Assembly: GCA_033439295.1 (NCBI GenBank)
Contig: JAVTLE010000023.1
Location: 4,438,530-4,502,529 of the forward strand
Length of the DNA: 64,000 nucleotides
Direction of reading: 5' to 3'
Source of the DNA: Deuterostichococcus epilithicus
Lineage: Eukaryota; Chlorophyta; Trebouxiophyceae; Prasiolales; Stichococcaceae
Within the stretch, counting starts at the first letter, position 1. Every line of letters begins with the position of its first letter. Positions 60,701-64,000 of the stretch are shown here, piece by piece. The notes beneath the pieces are model-generated. The model saw nothing but the letters and a program-made list of their open reading frames with translations. It was not told the DNA's origin and searched no databases. A program made the translations under genes and the position numbers.

Positions 60701-63700
60701 GAATATCAGGCACAGTGGGGACGGCTGCGAGCACAACGTCGTCTGACACGTCGAGAATCGCCATTGGTCGAGGAGCCGGTGGGTGTTTGCTCCCAGGTGG
60801 GCCACACCCAGCAGCTGGGCTCGCTGCCGGTGGCGCTGGTGGCCCTGCCCGACGCTGCCGCTACCACTGCTTCCGGCTCCCCCGCTTGCTCCACGCCGCT
60901 GGCGCTGGCGCTGGGGGAGCGGCCCTTCATCGTGCGCCGACGGCGCGGCGGCAGTGGCGGCAGCAATAGCAGACCGGCTGCGGAGCCGCTATGTGCGGCG
61001 CGGCTGAGGCGCGCGACGCCGCTCACGCTGCCTGGCGATGCACCCAGGCAAGGATGCCGCAGCGCTCTGCCGCTCAAGAAGACGAGATCGTTGTTCGCTG
61101 TTCTTGCGCAAAGGCCGCAGCCCCTGTCCTGGGATGCCGCCGTGGCTTGACTTGTCACTCTGGGACAGCCTCCGGGCTGCTGGCCATTTCGCTGGCACCA
61201 CGCTAGCTGATGCTGTAGTGGAGCCTGCAAGCGGCGCCAGAGCGCGAAATCTGACTTTCGGCGCCACCAAGCCGAGAGGTCGCAGAGCGGTTTCTGCGGG
61301 GTTTAGATAGTGTGAGATCCCAGCCCCTGTGCCACGCAGGGCGCTGGTTCTTGGCGCTGCCGCCGACGGCCAGCTGCGGCTGCTGGACGTGGCAGCCACC
61401 ACCTGCCGGCGGCCGCTGCGCCTCATCAACGCCGCCGCCGGTTTGGGGGCGACCACCGCGCAACGGGAGGAGCCGCCCACGGCCGAGGTCCTGCAGCTCA
61501 GGGTGCGAAATCCCTAAACCTTACAGCTGCTGACTTTAGCCCCAAAATTTGCCCAAGAGCCTGATTCTGAGAGCCCAGGCCCAGTGGATGCGTCTGCTGC
61601 TGAGTGTTCCTGCGGCGGCTCAAGGTACGCTGAATCACAGACCCTGTGCTGCCAGCCCTGTAGTTGGGGTGCCTGTTTGGTACGTGCTGTTGGAAAGGCG
61701 GGTTGCAGGAGTTGGGGCTCACTATTTCTGTCCAGAACGATCGTCTTCAGCACGATCACCTATGTCCCTTTCGAACTGGCTGGTGCGGCATCATCCTTGC
61801 GGCTTGTGAAGTGCACTAGTACACACAGTCTGACGCCACTTCCTTGCAAAGGGCGGCGTCAGTTTTGTGTGTAGAGCACTTGACCATGATGGTGGCACTG
61901 CAGTTAAGAGCCCGGGCGATCATGCATCTGGACTGTCAGGCAGGTGTACAAGTCTGGTGGCTGGCACGTACCCGCTGCGTCAACGATGGGCATTCTGTCT
62001 TGTCTCCGCAGGCCAGCATTGCCCAGGGTACCCACCCCATAAACATGGACCCGACGCTGCATGCTGAAGCGCGTGCGCTGCTGGACTCGCTGATCGGGCC
62101 GCCGCGGCTGCTGGCAGCCGCGCCGCTGCGGGGGCTGCTCATCGTGGCGTGCGGCCCGGGGAAAGGCTGCATGTCCCCCTCCGTCGTTGCCGTGCGGCCG
62201 TCCACCGGTGACAGAACGCCCAACAATGCGGACTGCTGAGGTGTCTGGGGGCGCATTTTGCCTAGGTGCCTGGGAGCCCTGGAGGCGCTGGTGACAGGGG
62301 CTGTCGCATCCATGTGGCTGCCCCTCTCGTCCAGCACTGCCAAGGCTCCCAGATAATCCTGATGCCATGTTGGGGTGTCGCATGTCACAAGCCACATGCA
62401 GCAATACAAGAACAGGCAGCGGGCCGTTGCGTGTGCACAGCCGTGTGGCTGTTAGGGTTTAGGGTATCGCATCGCATTGGCCGGCCGGTTCAGGTTTCCG
62501 GTTGCGAGCAGCGCTGTTGTGAGGGTGGCAAGGCGGCCAGCAGCTGTGCCGCCGCAAACCATGCTCATGCTCGAGCTCCTGCGCCCGCCACCGAAGGAAC
62601 CTCGCTACACCTTTCTGAACTCTGTTTCACGCTCAAAATGGTGAAAGCGAACGTGTGTGCTGGCGACAGGCGAGGTGGTCGCACAGTGCGAGCTGGGCCC
62701 GACGGAGGCCGTCACCGCGCTGGCCGCGTGGCCGACGCTCACGGCGCCCTTTGCTCGGCCGGGTACACATGTCTGTGACGCGACTGCCGCCGTCTTGGCT
62801 CATGCTGCACGCTCCATGCAGGCGTGCGGCGCACACCTGGCCTCTGCTTGGTGCTGCACCTTTTCCCAAGGCGGTGGTTTGATCCGCTGGCGTCTTCTCC
62901 CCCTCTAGCAGGCCACACCGCAGCCGCAGCGGAGCCGCCGCGCCGGCGCCGCGGCGACGGCGCCGCCACGATGGTCCTGGACCTGGACCCTGCGGCNTTT
63001 CCGCCGCCGCCGCCGCCGCCTCGGAGGGGCGTGCCGCTGCCCCCAGGCGAACCGTTTCTGGATGCGGGCGAGGCCGGCGGCGAGGAGGCGTTCGTGGCGG
63101 NGGGCACGTCGTACAAGGCGCCGCCGCCGGCGCTGTGGCACGCTGCGCCGGCGCCGCGGGGGCGGCTGCTGCTCCTGCGGCTGGAGGCGCCAGAGGACGA
63201 GGCCCAGACGGAGGGTGCGCACCTGCAGAACCTCGTGTTAGCACTCACATGGTTGCAGTGCACACTCCATGCAAGATGCATGTGGATGCACAGGGTCAGG
63301 CACGGCTGCCGCGACCCGCTGGGCGCACAACCTGCAACCCCGCGCTGCGTCAGCCGTTGTTCTGCCCAGACGGGCGGCTGGCTGAACTATTTCTTTGGAG
63401 GCAGGATGGCGCCTGGCGGCACATGCTGCGGTGCTGCAGGTGGATAGACGATCTGAACCCCAGGTTTCACGAGGCTTTCGTAACATCAAGTCGCCAGACT
63501 GGAGTACGGCGCATTTGATGCAGGCTGGCGTCAGAGGGACAGGCACTCAGCCGGGCCACTTGGGGATGACAGGATCACATATCACAACGTCAAAGACGAC
63601 GATGCGAACAACTTCAGAAGTTGCCCTGCTGGCGTCTGGTGCTTGGGATTGGGTTTCAGGGCTCCCCAGTCCTGCAGCAGGGGCAGCCAACGACGGGACA

Positions 63701-64000
63701 CCAACAGCCCTCTGTGTGTCAACGAACCTCCTGGCACACTTCCTGCTGCAAGCTGACAAACACTGGCGGCGCAGGTGTTCGCCAGCTTGCAGCAGGAAGT
63801 GTGCCAGGACCTTCTCGACACATAGTCTGCTGTTGATATCACGTCATTGGCATTGGCCGAGGACTTGCTGGAGCTAGCAGAACCGGTCAAGTAGCTGGCG
63901 GCCACCACCCTGCCGGGGCTGCTGCTGGAGAGCGGCGCAACAACTGATGCAGACACCTTCGCAAATGCCGCTCTCTATACACCGTTCCACTCTCCCCGCA
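51712..64000 (+). CDS. CPSF-A/MMS1-like beta-propeller protein, 5' part
   Basis: Large protein of the DDB1/CPSF160/SF3B3 superfamily (MMS1_N beta-propellers), closest by my reading to the plant-specific CPSF-A-subunit-like protein; its cellular role is not established. Exons checked: 51712-51759, 51958-52404, 52657-52739, 52921-53044. Further exons lie at about 53.27-53.49, 55.6-55.71, 55.92-56.02, 57.06-57.23, 57.6-57.77, 58.16-58.37, 58.8-59.11, 59.5-59.66, 59.88-60.19, 60.45-60.59, 60.79-61.0, 61.34-61.5, 62.0-62.17, 62.66-62.76 and 62.9-63.2 kb. Diagnostic strings: MLAKTVLPPCVFTRAVTGSF, TVLCEQPVFGTIVAMA, LLLLLADCPQLLALRFDRG, LAVAADGSAVAVA, YDGVTGLWAVAA, GGLLVAVGTHEPAVELLLL, VLAGLRGGGLLRAAL. 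Ala/Gly-rich insertions and several unresolved bases occur. The C-terminal propeller lies beyond the window. Confidence 0.75.
53452..53599 (+). repeat. Possible tail echo in the CPSF-A-like gene
   Basis: A 21-nt word CAGCAGCCCGAGCTGCTCAGC occurs near an exon end (53452-53472) and again at 53579-53599 in the following intron, offset 127 bp. Only this core is clearly shared. Confidence 0.55.

Larger units (their letters stand above)
17910..63102. other. Scattered unresolved bases
   Basis: Ambiguous N bases occur at about 17910, 25144, 52248-52260 (several), 62998 and 63102, all in very GC-rich coding sequence. Codons there cannot be read. Confidence 0.95.

Noticed and set aside
30298-64000. 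Transposon, tRNA or rRNA genes
   Set aside because: I looked for terminal repeats, transposase or reverse-transcriptase motifs, and cloverleaf or rRNA-like sequences and saw none I could support.

Overview
This is eukaryotic nuclear DNA: GC-rich, intron-dense, with short exons joined at GT-AG and sometimes GC-AG introns. The gene content points to a green alga (Chlorophyta). There is a CBM45-type alpha-glucan water dikinase for starch phosphorylation, a CPSF-A/MMS1-like protein most like a land-plant homologue, and short TTTAGGG/CCCTAAA (plant telomere-type) motifs in introns. I cannot assign class or genus. Gene models were built by hand from conserved protein motifs plus splice-site phase; where exon coordinates are given to the base, reading phase is continuous across the junction.

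Layout: VPS26 3' part (+, 1-1786); family-16-like methyltransferase (+, 3291-5902); unresolved stretch 5.9-8.3 kb; RNA12/YME2-like P-loop ATPase (-, 8.3-11.4 kb); GWD (-, 12.6-27.3 kb, 5' exon not found); HPRT (+, 28185-30297); DCN1-like neddylation factor (-, 31112-33508); eIF5A (+, 34810-36487, with an 18-nt microexon); secreted GH81 endo-beta-1,3-glucanase (+, 37512-43622, 16 exons); MPP6/MPHOSPH6-like exosome factor (+, 44507-46350); unidentified gene (-, 46890-50603); CPSF-A/MMS1-family protein (+, 51712 to beyond the window end). These are unlinked housekeeping functions (endosomal sorting, starch turnover, purine salvage, translation, cullin neddylation, RNA processing); I see no operon-like or cluster logic.

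The most unusual property is not one gene. Introns repeatedly carry diverged 'echoes' of the neighbouring exon edge. A head echo holds an AG plus the first 15-25 codons of the downstream exon; a tail echo holds the last 15-22 codons of the upstream exon. Offsets run from about 75 to 250 bp and are often near 110-125 bp. I see this in VPS26, the methyltransferase, GWD (three places), DCN1, GH81 (two places), MPP6 (two echoes in series) and weakly in the CPSF-A gene. Many echoes keep the protein reading frame. Second, GC-AG introns look over-represented: six among roughly sixty phase-checked introns, four of them in the GH81 gene.
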